Assembly: GCF_014839835.1 (NCBI RefSeq)
Contig: NC_071614.1
Location: forward strand, 49,561,599-49,625,598
Origin: Dryobates pubescens
Taxonomy: Eukaryota; Chordata; Aves; Piciformes; Picidae
Length of the DNA stretch: 64,000 bases
Direction of reading: 5' to 3'
Made by a program: the position numbers and the translations under genes. Positions 1 to 11,135 of this stretch are shown in pieces; positions within the stretch are counted from its first letter, which is position 1; each line of letters starts with the position of its first letter. The notes under the pieces are model-generated. The model saw only the letters and a list, made by a program, of their open reading frames with translations. It did not search any database and was not told the origin of the DNA.

Positions 1-236
1 GCAATGGCATGGAGTGTGCCAGGGGAGGGCTGGGCTGGAGAGGAGGAAAAGTGTCTTTGGTGCAGGAGAGGTCAGGGCCTGGCAGAGGCTGCCCAGGGAG
101 GTGGTGGAGTCCCCATGGCTGGAGGGGCTCCAGAGCCCTGTGGCCATGGCAGCTGGGGCCAGGGCTGGGTGGCCATGGGGGGGCTGGGCTGGGGTTGGAT
201 GGATGCTCTCAGAGGCCTTCTCCAACCCAAACCCTT
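1..236 (+). repeat. CR1 LINE 3'-end fragment
   Basis: The stretch reads like the 3' untranslated end of an avian CR1 LINE in sense orientation. It has the GGCAATGGC...GTGCCAGGGGAGG block, the GGCTGCCCAGGGAGGTGGTGG block and an end close to CCAACCCAAACC. It is cut by the window start. The copy is GC-shifted relative to the usual CR1 consensus. Confidence 0.8.
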
Positions 237-1090
237 CCCTGGTTCTGTGTTTTGGGAGTCTCAGGACCCTCAGGCTCAGCCTCGGGAGGGCTCAGCCTGG
301 CAGCAGGCGAGAGGCTGAAGCTGGGCTCTGGGTGCCAGCGAGCTGCCAGGGGCAGGGTGAGGGAAGGGGCAATTTTCTTTGCCCTCAGTGTGAGAGTTCC
401 CTCTGCAAGTCCTGGGGTACAAAGGCCTGCAGCTGCCCTCCCTCCTGGCTCCCTTGCAGGCGACGCTGCAGGCCGGCTGCGTGCGTGCAGGCTGCTCTGC
501 CCCAGCCATGAATAAGTCAGAGCCTGAGCGTGGAGGGAGAGCTGTAGTTAATCTTTGGCCATGCATCATTCATTCAATGTTTTATTTATTGCTCATATTT
601 ATTAAAAATTGATTCTATTTCTTCTACCTCCTGCCACTCTCCAGAGCCACTGAATTATTGATCCCTAATAAATTAAAAAGATGCAAGGGAAGAAACATAG
701 GCAAAGAGGTGCCCCAGGAGGGGCTGCCCCCTGCCTGCCTGCCTGCTCTGCCGCTCTCAGCACCCCTCAGGAGATTCCCAGCCTGGCCTTGCACTCCGGT
801 TCCCCCTCTGGGGAGCGCTGACAGCAAGCGAGAGGAAGCCCCAGAGCCAAGCCTCGTTGTCCTCCTGCCCCAGCAGCCCCTGAGGAGAGGCTCTGAAGCT
901 CAGCTTCCACCTCAGCCTCTGCTTTCTGCCCAAGGGGCAGAAACAGCAGAAAGGAATAAAGAGCAGAAATGAAGAGGCTCTGAGGTTGAAGGCTCCCAAA
1001 GGCCCTGCAGATGTGATGCAAGGTGGCAGCAGATGCCTCAGAACATTCACTCCTAGCATCTGCATGTGGAAAAGCAGCAGCATTAGGTTA
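237..1090. other. Non-genic unique sequence with an AT-rich core
   Basis: No exon or RNA gene is recognised. Positions about 540-700 are strikingly AT-rich (runs such as ATTTATTAAAAATTGATT) inside an otherwise GC-rich window. No repeat family was recognised there, so it could be a conserved non-coding element; that is inference only. Confidence 0.4.
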
Positions 1091-1096
1091 GATCCT

Positions 1097-1195
1097 GCCC
1101 TGAGCAGCCTGGCCTGGTCCCTGCCCACGGCAGGGGGCTGGACCCTGAGGATCTTGAAGGTCCCTTCCAACCCAACCCATTCCATGAGTCAGTGA
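1097..1195 (+). repeat. CR1 3'-terminal fragment
   Basis: It contains the last part of a CR1: a GAGCAGCCTGG-like start, a CCCACGGCAGGGGGCTGGA block, and GGTCCCTTCCAACCCAACCC followed by ATTCCATGAG. A CR1 tail normally follows at this point but is degraded here. Confidence 0.7.
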
Positions 1196-1251
1196 ACCAC
1201 CAGGAGCTGGAAACACCCAGCAGAGCTCAGGGCATGTCCTGCCCTGGGGCA

Positions 1252-1945
1252 GTCTCCTCTGCCAGACCCTTCCTGCTCCAGCCTAAGCTCCTCTGCCAGA
1301 TCCTTCCTGCTCCAGCCTAAGCTCCTCTGCATGACCCTTCCAGCTCCAGCCTAAGCTCCTCTGCATGACCCTTCCTGCTCCAGCCTAAGCTCCTCTGCAT
1401 GACCCTTCCTGCTCCAGCCTAAGCTCCTCTGCCAGACCATTCCAGCTCCAGCCTAAGCTCCTCTGCCAGATCCTTCCAGCTCCAGCCTAAGCTCCTCTGC
1501 ATGACCCTTCCAGCTCCAGCCTAAGCTCCTCTGCCAGACCCTTCCTGCTCCAGCCTAAGCTCCTCTGCCAGACCCTTCCTGCTCCAGCCTAAGCTCCTCT
1601 GCCAGAGCCTTCCTGCTCCAGCCTAAGCTCCTCTGCCAGAGCCTTCCTGCTCCAGCCTAAGCTCCTCTGCATGACCCTTCCTGCTCCAGCCTAAGCTCCT
1701 CTGCCAGACCATTCCAGCTCCAGCCTAAGCTCCTCTGCCAGACCATTCCAGCTCCAGCCTAAGCTCCTCTGCCAGACCATTCCTGCTCCAGCCTAAGCTC
1801 CTCTGCCAGACCCTTCCTGCTCCAGCCTAAGCTCCTCTGCATGACCCTTCCTGCTCCAGCCTAAGCTCCTCTGCCAGACCATTCCAGCTCCAGCCTAAGC
1901 TCCTCTCCCAGAGCATTCCAGCTCCAGCCTAAGCTCCTCTTCAGC
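1252..1945. repeat. 34-bp minisatellite, about 20 copies
   Basis: Tandem copies of a 34-bp unit carrying CTCCAGCCTAAGCTCCTCTG repeat without spacers. Units differ in a few positions (CCAGACCCTT, CATGACCCTT, CCAGACCATT), so several variants are interspersed. No exon is associated with it. Confidence 0.95.
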
Positions 1946-2049
1946 TCCCAGCTGTTGGCCAGCCATGACCCTGGCTGCAGTCCAGCCCTGGCTGCCAGTC
2001 CAGGCAGGGAGCTGGGCTCCAAGGACATCACTTGGTGCCTCCTTGCCTG

Positions 2050-2172
2050 GCCTAACCAAGGGGTTCAGCTGCTCCAGGAGTGGGCAGGCACTGGAAAAGG
2101 CTTCCAGGAAGGTGTAGTCAGCACCCCTGGGGGTGTTCAAAGCCAAAATCACAGTTCTGTGATTCTGTGAAG
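2050..2172 (+). repeat. CR1 3'-end fragment
   Basis: The fragment holds a GGCACTGGAAAAGGCTTCCAG block, a GGGGGTGTTCAAAGCC block and an ATTCTGTGA-type tail, matching the end of CR1 in sense orientation. It is diverged. Confidence 0.55.
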
Positions 2173-2514
2173 CCTCCCCCAGGGCTCTGCCCTGCCTGCA
2201 GCACAGCAAAGGGCACAGGCAGAGGGGAAGAAGGAGCAAAGCCCAGCAATAAGGAGCTGGGAGGCTGGCAGGAGCTGAAGAATGGGCAAGGCAAGCACCT
2301 GGCCAAGGGAGACCTGCAGAGAAGAGCAGCAGTGGCACCAGTCTGAAAGGCTTCATCCTCCCCTGGGGGCAGGGGCAGAGGCAAAGCAAGCACAGAAACC
2401 ATGCTGGGAGAGAGGGGAGCAGGGGGCTGAGAGCCCAGCCCAGGCAGAGAAACCAGCCAGAGGTGGGGAGGGGGAAATAGAGGAGGCAGCAGCTCCCCCT
2501 CCTCTGGAAAGCAG

Positions 2515-2692
2515 GTGGCACAGAGGGCTGGGAGTGCCAGGACAAGGAGCAATGGTTTGAGCTGGGAGAGGGGAGACTGAGACTGGAGAGGAGGAAGAGA
2601 TGCCTGAGTGAGGGTGGGGAGAGTGTGGCACAGGTTGGAACTGGAGGATCTTTGAGGTCCCTTTGAAGCCAACCCATTCTGTGGTCCTGGGA
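2515..2692 (+). repeat. CR1 3'-end fragment
   Basis: Sense CR1 blocks are visible: GGGCTGGGAGTGCCAGGAC, CAATGGTTTGAGCTGGGAG, GGCACAGGTTGGAACTGGA and the CCAACCCATTCTGTGG end. The region from 2173 to 2514 before it holds no recognised feature. Confidence 0.75.
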
Positions 2693-4124
2693 ACATGGCA
2701 GGAGAGGAAGCAGGGCAGGGGAGCACCCCAGCAGCAAGCACTGTTCCCCCTGCTAGCTCTGCCTGCTGGGGCTCTGCCTGCTGGGGCTCTGCCTGCCGGG
2801 GCTCAGCACAGCACTCTGCTGCTGCCTCAGCCCAGGAGCTGGAGCTCAGAGTGGCTCTCTGGGCCTGATGCTTCCTCCCTCCCCTCCCTGCTCTCCCCGC
2901 CCCGATGCAGCAATTGGGTTACAGGCACTGAGAGCTGGGAAATTAAATGTGGCTGCTGGATAAAGGCCTGCAAGTGACAAATCCAATGAGTCCTCTTAAT
3001 CCTCCTGAGCTGCAGGGGCTGGTGCCTGCCAGCCAGGGGCAGCCCTTTCCCTGGGACACCTCCCCCTGGCTCTGCTCTGAGAGCCACCTTGCTCTGCCAG
3101 CTGGCCTGGCCGGGCAGCCTCTGCCCTTCCTGGAGCACAAACCCTGCTGCAGTGGTGGGGATGCACCCCCAGGATGGGCCAAGCAGGTTCTGCCCCAGCT
3201 CCTGGCTGCTGGCACCCACAGCAGCTGCCAGGCCCCTGCCCTGCCAGCTCTGCCCCAGCAGTGCCCCCCTCTCACCTCTCCCATTTGTGCTGCGAGCAGC
3301 ATCCCAACGTCAGAGCTTCCTGAGAGGAGAGCGGCACAGATGGCAGCCACCCCAAAGGCCTGCAGGAGCTGAATCACTTCACAGCAGAAGGAATAATTGG
3401 TGTAAAGCTTGACAGAAATGTGGCCACAGATAGCCAGAGAAAGGAAGGATCTGAGGCTTCCTCTGCCAGCAGAGCACCAGCAGCCAGCCTGGCACTGGTG
3501 CAGCCAGCCTGGCACTGGTGCAGCCAGCCTGGCACTGGTGCAGCTGATGGCTCTGGAGGTGTGGGATCCACCACCACCTGCAGATGGCTTCCCAGATGGT
3601 GCCTCTGAGCCTGCTGAGAGGTGCAGGGGTGCCTGGAGCCAGGGAGGGTGAGAAGCAGAACCTGCCTCAAAACCAAGGGGACTCACAGCAGGCACAGAGC
3701 GGGAGAGCTCCTCCCGTGGGCACAGGGCACCAGGGCACGCCAGCAGGCACCCTGTAACAGCTGGGCACAAGACCTCACCTGCCTGCAGCACATGGGCCCT
3801 TGGCTGGCAGCTGAGCTGGGGAGGGCCTGCAGCAGCACAGGGGCTGAGCTCCCTTCTGCAGCCAGCTGGGGCTCAGAGCTGCCACAAGAGACACTGGCAG
3901 GAGAAGGGCAGGGTGAGGATGCCAGGCAGGCAGAGCAGGAAGGGTTTGTTCCAGCTGGGTCTGCTCCTCCAGGGGAAAAGGGTCCAGTGCTGGCCACAGA
4001 CTCTCAGCAAACAGAACCTCAGGAGGGTTCCTGCACAGCAGAGAGCAGAGAATCAGCCAGGCAGGGACCAGCTGCTCTGGTCACAGCCACATTGCCACAG
4101 CTGCAGCTCCTCCTGGGGACAGTC
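2693..4124. other. Non-genic unique sequence with two tiny tandem repeats
   Basis: No gene is recognised. A 17-bp CTGCCTGCTGGGGCT-type unit repeats about three times near 2755-2800, and a 20-bp unit (CCAGCCTGGCACTGGTGCAG) repeats three times at 3484-3542. Positions about 2905-3000 and 3365-3440 are less GC-rich and look like single-copy sequence. Open frames through the region lack splice-site or protein-family support. Confidence 0.5.
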
Positions 4125-4695
4125 ACAGTATGGGCTGGGTTGGAAGGGACCTTCAACATCATCCAGCTCCAAGCCCCTGCCATGCCCAGGGACACCTCCC
4201 ATCAGGGCCTCATCCAGCCTGGCCTGCAGAACCCCCAGGCAGGAGGCAGCCACAGCCTCCCTGGGCAGCCTGGGCCAGAGGCTCAGCTCCCTCCTGGACT
4301 GCAGAACTTCTTCCTCAGCTCCAGCCTGACCCTGCTCTGCCTCAGCTCCAAACCCTTCCCCCTTGGCTTGGCTCCAGACCCCCTCAGGAGAAGTCTCTCT
4401 GCAGCCTTCCTGCAGGCTGCCTTCAGGCCCTGGCAGCAGCTCTGAGGTGCCCCTGGAGCCTTCTCCTCTGCAGGCTGCACAGCCCCAGCTCCCTCAGCCT
4501 GTGCTCCCAGCAGAGCTGCTCCAGCCCTGGCAGCATCCTTGTGGCCTCCTCTGGCCTCTCTCCACAGCTCTGTGTCCTTCTGCTGCTGGGGACCCCAGAG
4601 CTGGAGGCAGGGTAGGAGGTGAGGTCTGGGCAGAGCCCAGGGTCAGAATCCCCTCTGCTGCCCTCTGCCCACCCTGCTCTGGCTGCAGCTCAGGG
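4125..4695 (-). repeat. CR1 fragment, young-looking GC-rich subfamily
   Basis: This antisense CR1 runs from a GGTTGGAAGGGACCTTCAAC end through CTCATCCAGCCTGGCCTGCAG and CTTCTTCCTCAGCTCCAGCC to GTGGCCTCCTCTGGCC. It is very similar, by eye, to the copy at 20320-20840 over several hundred bases, suggesting a recently amplified subfamily. Confidence 0.88.
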
Positions 4696-5187
4696 TACTT
4701 GCAGGACCCCAGCCCCAGAGGGCTCCAACTGCTTCATTCACATCAGGCTTTAGTCTTTGAGCTGATCCAACCCTGTCCAGCCTTGGAGAGCCCAATGAGG
4801 AGCAGCATCTGCTGCTTGTTCCCAGCAGTGCTCCCAGGGGTCAGAGCATCCTCCCTGCACCTCTGCACTGAGCTGTGGCTGCAGCAGGCAGCAGTGGCCC
4901 TGCTGCTCCCTGCTCTGCTCCCAGCGGCCAATGTCCTCCTGCTCCTCACAGGCTGGGAGGCCTCCTCCTGCCTGTGTCTGCAGAGGTGACACAGTTCAGA
5001 GCAGAGATGGTTCTGTTTGGGGGGGTTGGCTATGGCAAACTGCAGCCCATGGCAAGCCAGCCCAGCTGGGCTGCACCAGGCATGGAGACTCCACCTGCAG
5101 CCAGGCTCTGTGCCACAGCTGTGCTGGCTGGAGCAGGAAGCCCAGGCCCGGGGGGAAGGCAGGGAGAAGAGGACCAAGCGAGGACAG
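4696..5187. other. No recognised feature
   Basis: Unique sequence between a CR1 copy and the large minisatellite. No exon, RNA gene or regulatory motif could be supported. Confidence 0.4.
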
Positions 5188-8100
5188 GAGGCTCCGCAGG
5201 GCTGGGCTCCGCAGGGCTGGGCTCCGCGGGGCTGGGGCTCCGCAGGGCTGGGGCTGGGCTCCGCAGGGCTGGGGCTGAGCTCTGCAGGGCTGGGGCTGGG
5301 CTCCGCAGGGCTGGGCTCCGCGGGGCTGGGCTCCGCAGGGCTGGGGCTGAGCTCTGCGGGGCTGGGGCTGGGCTCCGCAGGGCTGGGGCTGGGCTCTGCA
5401 GGGCTCGGCTCCGCAGGGCTGGGGCTCCGCAGGGCTGGGGCTGGGCTCCGTGGGGCTGGGGCTCCGCAGGGCTGGGGCTCCACAGGGCTGGGGCTGGGCT
5501 CCGTGGGGCTGGGGCTCCGCAGGGCTGGGGCTGGGCTCCGTGGGGCTGGGGCTCCGCAGGGCTGGGGCTCCGCAGGGCTGGGGCTCCGCAGGGCTGGGGC
5601 TCCGCGGGGCTGGGGCTCCGCGGGGCTGGGGCTGGGGCTCCGCGGGGCTGGGCTCCGCAGGGCTGGGCTCCGCGGGGCTGGGGCTGGGCTCCGCAGGGCT
5701 GGGGCTCCGCGGGGCTGGGCTCCGCAGGGCTGGGCTCCGCAGGGCTGGGCTCCGCGGGGCTGGGCTCCGCAGGGCTGGGGCTCCGCGGGGCTGGGGCTGG
5801 GCTCTGCGGGGCTGGGGCTCCGCGGGGCTGGGGCTCCGTGGGGCTGGGGCTCCGTGGGGCTGGGGCTCCGCGGGGCTGGGGCTCCGCAGGGCTGGGCTCC
5901 GCAGGGCTGGGCTCTGCAGGGCTGGGCTCCGCAGGGCTGGGCTCCGCAGGGCTGGGGCTGGGGCTCCGCGGGGCTGGGCTCCGCAGGGCTGGGCTCCGCA
6001 GGGCTGGGCTCCTCGGGGCTGGGCTCCGCAGGGCTGGGGCTCCGCGGGGCTGGGCTCCGCAGGGCTGGGCTCCGCGGGGCTGGGCTCCTCGGGGCTGGGC
6101 TCCGCAGGGCTGGGGCTCTGCGGGGCTGGGGCTGGGCTCTGCGGGGCTGGGGCTCCGCGGGGCTGGGGCTCCGTGGGGCTGGGGCTCCGTGGGGCTGGGG
6201 CTCCGCGGGGCTGGGGCTCCGCAGGGCTGGGCTCCGCAGGGCTGGGCTCTGCAGGGCTGGGCTCCGCAGGGCTGGGCTCCGCAGGGCTGGGGCTCCGTGG
6301 GGCTGGGGCTCCGCAGGGCTGGGCTCCGCAGGGCTGGGCTCCTCGGGGCTGGGCTCCGCAGGGCTGGGGCTGGGCTCTGCGGGGCTGGGGCTCCGCGGGG
6401 CTGGGGCTCCGTGGGGCTGGGGCTGAGCTCTGCGGGGCTGGGGCTCCGCGGGGTTGGGGCTGGGCTCCGCAGGGCTGGGCTCTGCAGGGCTCGGGCTCCG
6501 CAGGGCTGGGGCTGGGCTCCGCAGGGCTGGGGCTCCGAGGGGCTGGGGCTGGGCTCCGCAGGGCTGGGCTGGGGCTCCGCGGGGCTGGGGCTGGGCTCCG
6601 CAGGGCTGGGGCTGGGCTCCACAGGGCTGGGCTCCGCAGGGCTGGGCTCCGCAGGGCTGGGGCTGGGCTCCGCAGGGCTGGGGCTGGGCTCCGCAGGGCT
6701 GGGGCTGGGCTCCGCAGGGCTGGGCTCCGCGGGGCTGGGGCTCCACAGGGCTGGGGCTGGGCTCCGCAGGGCTGGGGCTCCGCAGGGCTGGGCTCCGCAG
6801 GGCTGGGGCTCCGCAGGGCTGGGGCTGGGCTCCGCAGGGCTGGGCTCCTCAGGGCTGGGCTCCGCGGGGCTGGGGCTCCACAGGGCTGGGGCTGGGCTCC
6901 GCAGGGCGGGGGCTCCACAGGGCTGGGCTCCGCAGGGCTGGGGCTCCACAGGGCTGGGCTCCGCGGGGCTGGGGCTGGGCTACACAGGGCTGGGCTCCGC
7001 GGGGCTGGGGCTCCGCAGGGCTGGGGCTGGGCTCCGCAGGGCTGGGGCTGAGGCTCCGCGGGGCTGGGGCTGGGCTCCGCAGGGCAGGGGCTGGGGCTCC
7101 GCAGGGCTGGGGCTCCGCAGGGCAGGGCTGGGGCTCCGCGGGGCTGGGGCTGGGCTCCGCAGGGCAGGGGCTGGGGCTCCGCAGGGCTGGGGCTGGGGCT
7201 CCGCAGGGCAGGGCTGGGGCTCCGCGGGGCTGGGGCTGGGCTCCGCAGGGCAGGGGCTGGGGCTCCGCAGGGCAGGGCTGGGGCTCCGCAGGGCTGGGCT
7301 CCGCAGGGCTGGGGCTCCGCGGGGCTGGGGCTGGGCTCCGCAGGGCTGGGGCTGGGGCTCCGGAGGGCTGGGGCTGGGCTCCGCAGGGCTGGGGCTGGGG
7401 CTCCGCAGGGCAGGGCTGGGGCTCCGCAGGGCTGGGGCTCCGCGGGGCTGGGGCTGGGCTCCGGAGGGCTGGGGCTGGGCTCCGCAGGGCTGGGGCTGGG
7501 CTCCGCGGGGCTGGGGCTGGGCTCCGCGGGGCTGGGGCTGGGGCTCCGCAGGGCTGGGGCTGGGCTCCGCAGGGCTGGGGCTGGGCTCCGCGGGGCTGGG
7601 GCTGGGCTCCGCAGGGCTGGGGCTCTGCAGGGCTGGGGCTGGGCTCCGCAGGGCTCCGCAGGGCTGGGGCTGGGCTCCGCAGGGCTGGGGCTGGGGCTCC
7701 GCAGGGCTGGGGCTGGGCTCCGCAGGGCTGGGGCTGGGCTCCGCAGGGCTGGGGCTGGGGCTCCGCAGGGCTGGGGCTGGGCTCCGCAGGGCTGGGGCTG
7801 GGGCTCCGCAGGGCTGGGGCTGGGGCTGGGCTCCGCAGGGCTGGGGCTGGGGCTCCGCAGGGCTGGGGCTGGGCTCCGCAGGGCTGGGGCTGGGCTCCGC
7901 AGGGCTGGGGCTGGGCTCCGCAGGGCTGGGGCTGGGGCTCCGCAGGGCTGGGGCTGGGCTCCGCAGGGCTGGGGCTGGGCTCCGCAGGGCTGGGCTCCGC
8001 GGGGCTGGGGCTGGGCTCCGCAGGGCAGGGCTCCGCAGGGCTGGGGCTGGGGCTCCGCAGGGCTGGGGCTGGGCTCCGCAGGGCTGGGGCTGGGCTCCGC

Positions 8101-8612
8101 AGGGCTGGGGCTCCGCAGGGCTGGGCTCCGCAGGGCTGGGGCTGGGCTCCGCAGGGCTGGGGCTGGGCTCCGCAGGGCTGGGGCTCCGCGGGGCTGGGGC
8201 TGGGCTCCGCAGGGCTGGGGCTGGGCTCCGCAGGGCTGGGGCTGGGCTCCGCAGGGCTGGGCTCCGCAGGGCTGGGGCTGGGCTCCGCAGGGCTGGGCTC
8301 CGCAGGGCTGGGGCTCCGCGGGGCTGGGGCTGGGCTCCGCAGGGCTGGGGCTGGGCTCCGCAGGGCTGGGGCTGGGGCTCCACAGGGCTGGGGCTGAGGC
8401 TCCGCAGGGCTGGGGCTGGGGCTGGGCTCCGCGGGGCTGGGGCTGGGGCTCCACAGGGCTGGGGCTGAGGCTCCGCAGGGCTGGGGCTGGGCTCCGCGGG
8501 GCTGGGGCTGGGGCTCCGCAAGGCTGGGGCTGGGCTCCGCAGGGCTCCGCAGGGCTGGGGCTGGGGCTCCACAGGGCTGGGGCTGGGCTCCGCAGGGCTC
8601 CGCAGGGCTGGG
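5188..8612. repeat. 3.4-kb G-rich minisatellite (GGGCTCCGCAGGGCTG units)
   Basis: Nearly 3.4 kb of tandem units built on GGGCTCCGCAGGGCTG with optional GGGGCTG spacers give local periods of about 15, 16 and 21-22 bp. Variants include CCGCGGGG, CCGTGGGG and CCACAGGG units. The plus strand is G-rich with many closely spaced GGG/GGGG runs. Both strands lack stop codons over long distances, giving spurious frames above 1000 codons; none shows a known domain. The second half (after about 7050) contains more GGGGCTGGGGCTGGG spacers than the first. Confidence 0.97.
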
Positions 8613-9127
8613 GCTCAGCACATCCTCCACCTCCTCTTCTGAGAGCACATTGCCAAATGTGCTGCTGGAGGGCAGAGGATTCCCAGAACAAGGATGAATT
8701 TTTCAGGAGGATGTCTGCTGCTCTCCCAGGCAGCAGGAGACAGCCAGAGCCATTTCCTGCCTTCAGAGGAGGCAATTTTAGTATCAGCTCCCAGCCCCCT
8801 GCCCACAGCAGCAGGCAAAGCACTGCACAGGGACACCAGGGCCGGGGCAGAAGTCACCCTCACCTTCCTCGGCCCTGCAGCAGCACTGCTGCTCAGCTGG
8901 AAGCAGAGCACTTTCCCTCCCCAGAGCTCGGAGCTGACAAAGGGCAGAGGCCAAAGCCCAGCAGAGACTGCCCTGCTGCCCACCCCGAGCCCTGCCCAGG
9001 CACCAACCCTGCTCCCTGCTTCTGCTCCCTGCCTGGCAGAGCCAGCAGCAGCCTGGGCAGGGGAAGGTGATGCCTGGCACCCCTGGGGGTAACTGCAGGT
9101 CGTAGATCATGGAACTGTTTCAGCTGA
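8613..9127. other. No recognised feature
   Basis: Unique-looking sequence between the large minisatellite and a CR1 fragment. No exon or RNA gene was found. Confidence 0.4.
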
Positions 9128-9605
9128 GAAAAGATCAGAGCCCAGCCCCAGCCCAGCCCCCCATGGCCACCCAGCCCTGGCCCCAGGGCTCTGGAGCCCC
9201 TCCAGCCATGGGGACTCCACCACCTCCCTGGGCAGCCTCTGCCAGGCCCTGACCTCTCCTGCACCAAAGACATTTCTCCTCCCCAACCTAAGCCTCCCCT
9301 GCTGCATCTTGAGGCCATTTCCTCTCCTGCTGTCCCCTGAGCCTGGGGAGCAGAGCCCAAGCCCAGCTCCCTGCAGCCTGCTCCCAGGGAGCTGCAGACA
9401 GCAAGGAGGTCTCCCTCAGCCTCCTCTGCTCCACACTCAACACCCCCAGGGCCCTCAGCTGCTCCTCTCCAGACCCTTCCCCAGCTCTGTTGCCCTTCTC
9501 TGGCTCTGCTCCAGCCCTCAATGTCCCTCTGGGAGTGAGGGCTCCAAACCTGAGCCCAGCACTGGGGGTGCAGCCTCACCAGTGGCACCACCACTGCCCA
9601 GGTCC
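9128..9605 (-). repeat. CR1 3' region, longer fragment
   Basis: Antisense CR1 includes the CCCAGCCCCCCATGGCCACC block, GACTCCACCACCTCCCTGGG, the CTCCCTCAGCCTCCTCTGCT block and the CAATGTCCCTCTGGGAGTGA block near its upstream end. Confidence 0.85.
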
Positions 9606-10434
9606 TGCTGGGCACACCACTGCTGACCCAGGCCAGGACCTGGACCAGCTCCTGTGCCCAGCAGCTCCTGCTTGGGGTACAGCTTTCTGGCCTGCAGCTG
9701 AAGGTTTTCTCAGCTGCATTTCTAAGGAGGCAGTGAGCAGCAGAGGAAGGATTCTGTGAGCCCTCAGAGCTGCTCCTCAGCTCTGGCATCCACGGGGCCC
9801 TGCTCATGTCCTTCCTCAGCTGCCTGGGGGCTGCTGTGCAGCTCGTTAGGAACCTAGGAGCTTGCTGGGTGCGTTTTAGAGTAGCAGAAGGGTGGCAGGG
9901 ATAAGAGAGGAGGTGGGCAGGCTGGCAGTGCCCCGCCTGAGGCCATGCCTGGTGGCTGCTGCTGGACAGAGGGCACCCAGCCCCCGGGTGGCATTTCCAG
10001 ACAGCAAGTTGCAGACCCAACCTGTGGCAGCTCTTTGTGTTCCCATAGCAACCCAAGCTGCAGCTGCCAGCAATTAACCCTCTGGCTGTGGAGGAGCCCA
10101 GCAGGAGCCCCCCTGCCCTGCCCCCCAGGGCTGCACAGTGCCCAGCCCTGCCCAGCACAGCCCTGCTCTGGCAGCAGCAGGAGACTGCAACCAAGCCCCC
10201 ACGGCCAGCCCAGAGCCCTCCTGCTGCTGCCAGCCAGGCACAGCCTCCACAGCCTGCTCCTGCCAGGGCTGGGAGGAGGACAGCCCGGAGCCACCAGGGT
10301 CAGGGCTGCTGCAAGCTGCAGCTGTGAGTCCCAGGAGCTGGAGAGAAAGCCCCAGAGAGGTGCCCTGCCTGGCTCTGGGCTGCCTCCTGCCACCCCCAGA
10401 GAGCTGGCACCTCTGAGCTGCCACCCCCAAAGGC
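9606..10434. other. No recognised gene
   Basis: A GC-rich stretch with no exon that matches a known protein. The open frames here are short-coded, Pro/Ala/Leu-rich and overlap on both strands, as expected for GC-rich non-coding DNA. Confidence 0.4.
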
Positions 10435-10705
10435 ACTGTCACAGCCTCAGGGGCTGGAAGGGACCTCGGGAGGTCATCCAGTCCCAGCCAGGGCAGGGCA
10501 CACAGGAACACAGCCAGGTGGGGCTTGGAGGTCTCCAGAGATGGAGGCTCCCCAACCCCTCTGGGCAGAGGACAGAGGGCAAGGTGGGTGCAGACTGTAC
10601 AGAGGGCAAGGGAGAAAGCCCAGCACCAAGCCCCTGCCCAGCACTGCTGCTGCAGCCAGATCCTGCTCTGTCCTAGACCTTCCTCACCAGCTGGCTGGCA
10701 GAGCC
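10435..10705 (-). repeat. CR1 fragment
   Basis: Antisense CR1-like blocks are GGCTGGAAGGGACCTCGGGA, GTCATCCAGTCCCAGCC and a diverged GAGATGGAGGCTCCCCAACC block. Confidence 0.65.
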
Positions 10706-10721
10706 TGGGCATGCAGCACAG

Positions 10722-11135
10722 GCTGCTCAGGGCCTCATCCAGCTGGGCCCTGAGCATCTCCAGGCAGGAGGCAGCCACAGCCTCCCTGGGCAGCCTGTGC
10801 CAGAGTCTCCCCAGCCTCCCTGCCAGCATTTTCTTCCCTATCTCCAGTCTCAATCTCCCTTCTCCCAGCTCCAAGCCATTGTCCCTCATCCTGTCACCCC
10901 CCAGCCCCTGTCACAAGTCCCTCCCCAGCTCTCCTGCAGCCCTGCAGGTCCTGGAAGCTGCTCTGAGGTCTCCCTAGAGCCTTCCTTCTGCAGGCTGCAC
11001 AGCCCCAGCTCTCCCAGCCTGTGCCCCCAGGGGAGGGTCTCAGCCCTCTGCTCCTCTTGGTGGCCTCCCCAGGACCCTCTCCAGCAGCTCTGTGTCCTTC
11101 TTCAATGTCCTTCTCGTGGCCCCTCAGGAGCTTTG
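10722..11135 (-). repeat. CR1 fragment
   Basis: Antisense CR1 with GGCCTCATCCAGCTGGGCCC, GGCAGCCTGTGCCAGAGTCT, CCAAGCCATTGTCCCTCATC and TCTGCAGGCTGCACAGCCCC blocks in the correct order. Confidence 0.85.

Noticed and set aside
1252-1945. CRISPR-like array of regular repeats
   Set aside because: The repeats are contiguous with no unique spacers, and the sequence is vertebrate nuclear DNA.
4875-8823. Open frames of about 1200 codons on both strands
   Set aside because: They are created by a stop-free GC-rich tandem unit (GGGCTCCGCAGGGCTG). Frames are open in several phases on both strands, composition is Gly/Ala/Leu/Arg or Pro/Ala/Ser only, and no splice or start context supports a gene.
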